DNA of 5,704 nt from the NCBI GenBank assembly GCA_031259515.1, contig JAIRLK010000276.1, positions 1 through 5,704 of the forward strand, in the 5' to 3' direction. This stretch comes from Treponema sp. GTDB lineage: Bacteria; Spirochaetota; Spirochaetia; Treponematales; Breznakiellaceae. The position numbers and the translations under genes are program-made. Below are positions 5,411-5,704 of the stretch, piece by piece; within the stretch, counting starts at the first letter, position 1; each line of letters starts with the position of its first letter. The notes under the pieces are model-generated. The model was not told the origin of the DNA. It was given only the letters and a program-made list of their open reading frames with translations, and did not search any database.

Positions 5411-5704
5411 CGCCTCCGGAGGATGCAGCAATTTTACATTTAGAAACACATTTTTATGAATCTGAAAAATTTGAACGCATGTGCAACGCGAAGCACCGTA
5501 ATCCGGGCTATCCGCTCCAATCTTTTGGCTGTGCCAACCGGATTTCCCCGGCTATCCCTTCCTTGCACAGGTACCTTGGCCGGCAATGACAGGCCGACAA
5601 AGGCAAGCTTCCCAGCCTGTCTACACAGCGCCCTCAAGACCCCGGAGCAAAGGAAAAGTGCGGCGCCCCTTATAGCAGCGCCTTCTAACGGCTGAATTGC
5701 GGCC
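5411..5704. other. Downstream intergenic region, no convincing gene, imperfect repeats
   Basis: Open frames exist on both strands (79 codons plus at 5456-5695, 65 codons minus at 5637-5440). Neither has a ribosome binding site, and the minus one would start with TTG; neither protein is recognisable. Seen instead: the palindrome CCTCCGGAGG (5413-5422) just after the kinase stop; two related blocks, CCGGGCTATCCGCTCC (5503-5518) and CCCGGCTATCCCTTCC (5547-5562), matching at 13 of 16; TTGGC-TGT-GCCAA (5525-5537); and GACAGGC (5588-5594) facing GCCTGTC (5615-5621). No stem with a T-tract follows the kinase gene, so its terminator is not evident. Confidence 0.5.

Noticed and set aside
5413..5443. 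Tiny frame ATG CAG CAA TTT TAC ATT TAG after GGAGG
   Set aside because: Six codons only, and the GGAGG abuts the ATG with no spacer, so initiation is unlikely.
1..5704. CRISPR array, insertion sequence or rRNA/tRNA genes
   Set aside because: No regularly spaced repeats, transposase motifs, terminal inverted repeats with target duplications, or structured RNA genes were seen on either strand.

Overview
The window carries three protein-coding genes and a good deal of structured intergenic DNA. It looks bacterial, of medium GC. The hybrid kinase ends in a receiver domain with a VPIIAMTANVF-type core, and the intergenic DNA has a CACAGATTAC/GTAATCTG-type palindrome. From memory, not from a search, this combination recalls termite-gut Treponema (T. 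azotonutricia or T. primitia type). I hold that assignment at moderate confidence only.

Layout. Positions 1-2727, minus strand: a large membrane-bound hybrid sensor histidine kinase (6 TM - GAF - HisKA - HATPase - REC - REC) that runs off the left edge, so its C-terminus is missing. It has the longest reading frame here: 909 codons without a stop. All sizeable plus-strand open frames across it are antisense shadows. Positions 2728-2948: a short gap with two consecutive long hairpins, each followed by a T-tract on the minus strand, lying between the end of the middle gene and the kinase start. Positions 2949-3698, minus strand: a 249-residue protein made of a HigA/VapI-type XRE helix-turn-helix domain, a Lys/Ala-rich histone-H1-like linker with an AT-hook-like KRGRKP motif, and a strongly acidic C-terminal tail. 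It has its own consensus-like promoter and no HigB toxin partner in the window. Positions 3699-4201: a roughly 500-bp divergent intergenic region with the promoters of both flanking genes and several inverted repeats. Positions 4202-5410, plus strand: a 402-residue PfkB/ribokinase-family kinase with a perfect TATAAT -10 box and a strong ribosome binding site. Positions 5411-5704: no convincing gene, only imperfect repeats.

The kinase and the HigA-like gene point the same way, but the hairpins between them argue against a simple operon. The PfkB gene is divergently transcribed from its own promoter. Nothing in the sequence ties the three genes into one pathway. The most unusual item is the HigA-type domain fused to a chromatin-protein-like basic/acidic tail. 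Its coding sequence also contains four A7-A8 tracts and one C8 tract, which are potential slippage sites.
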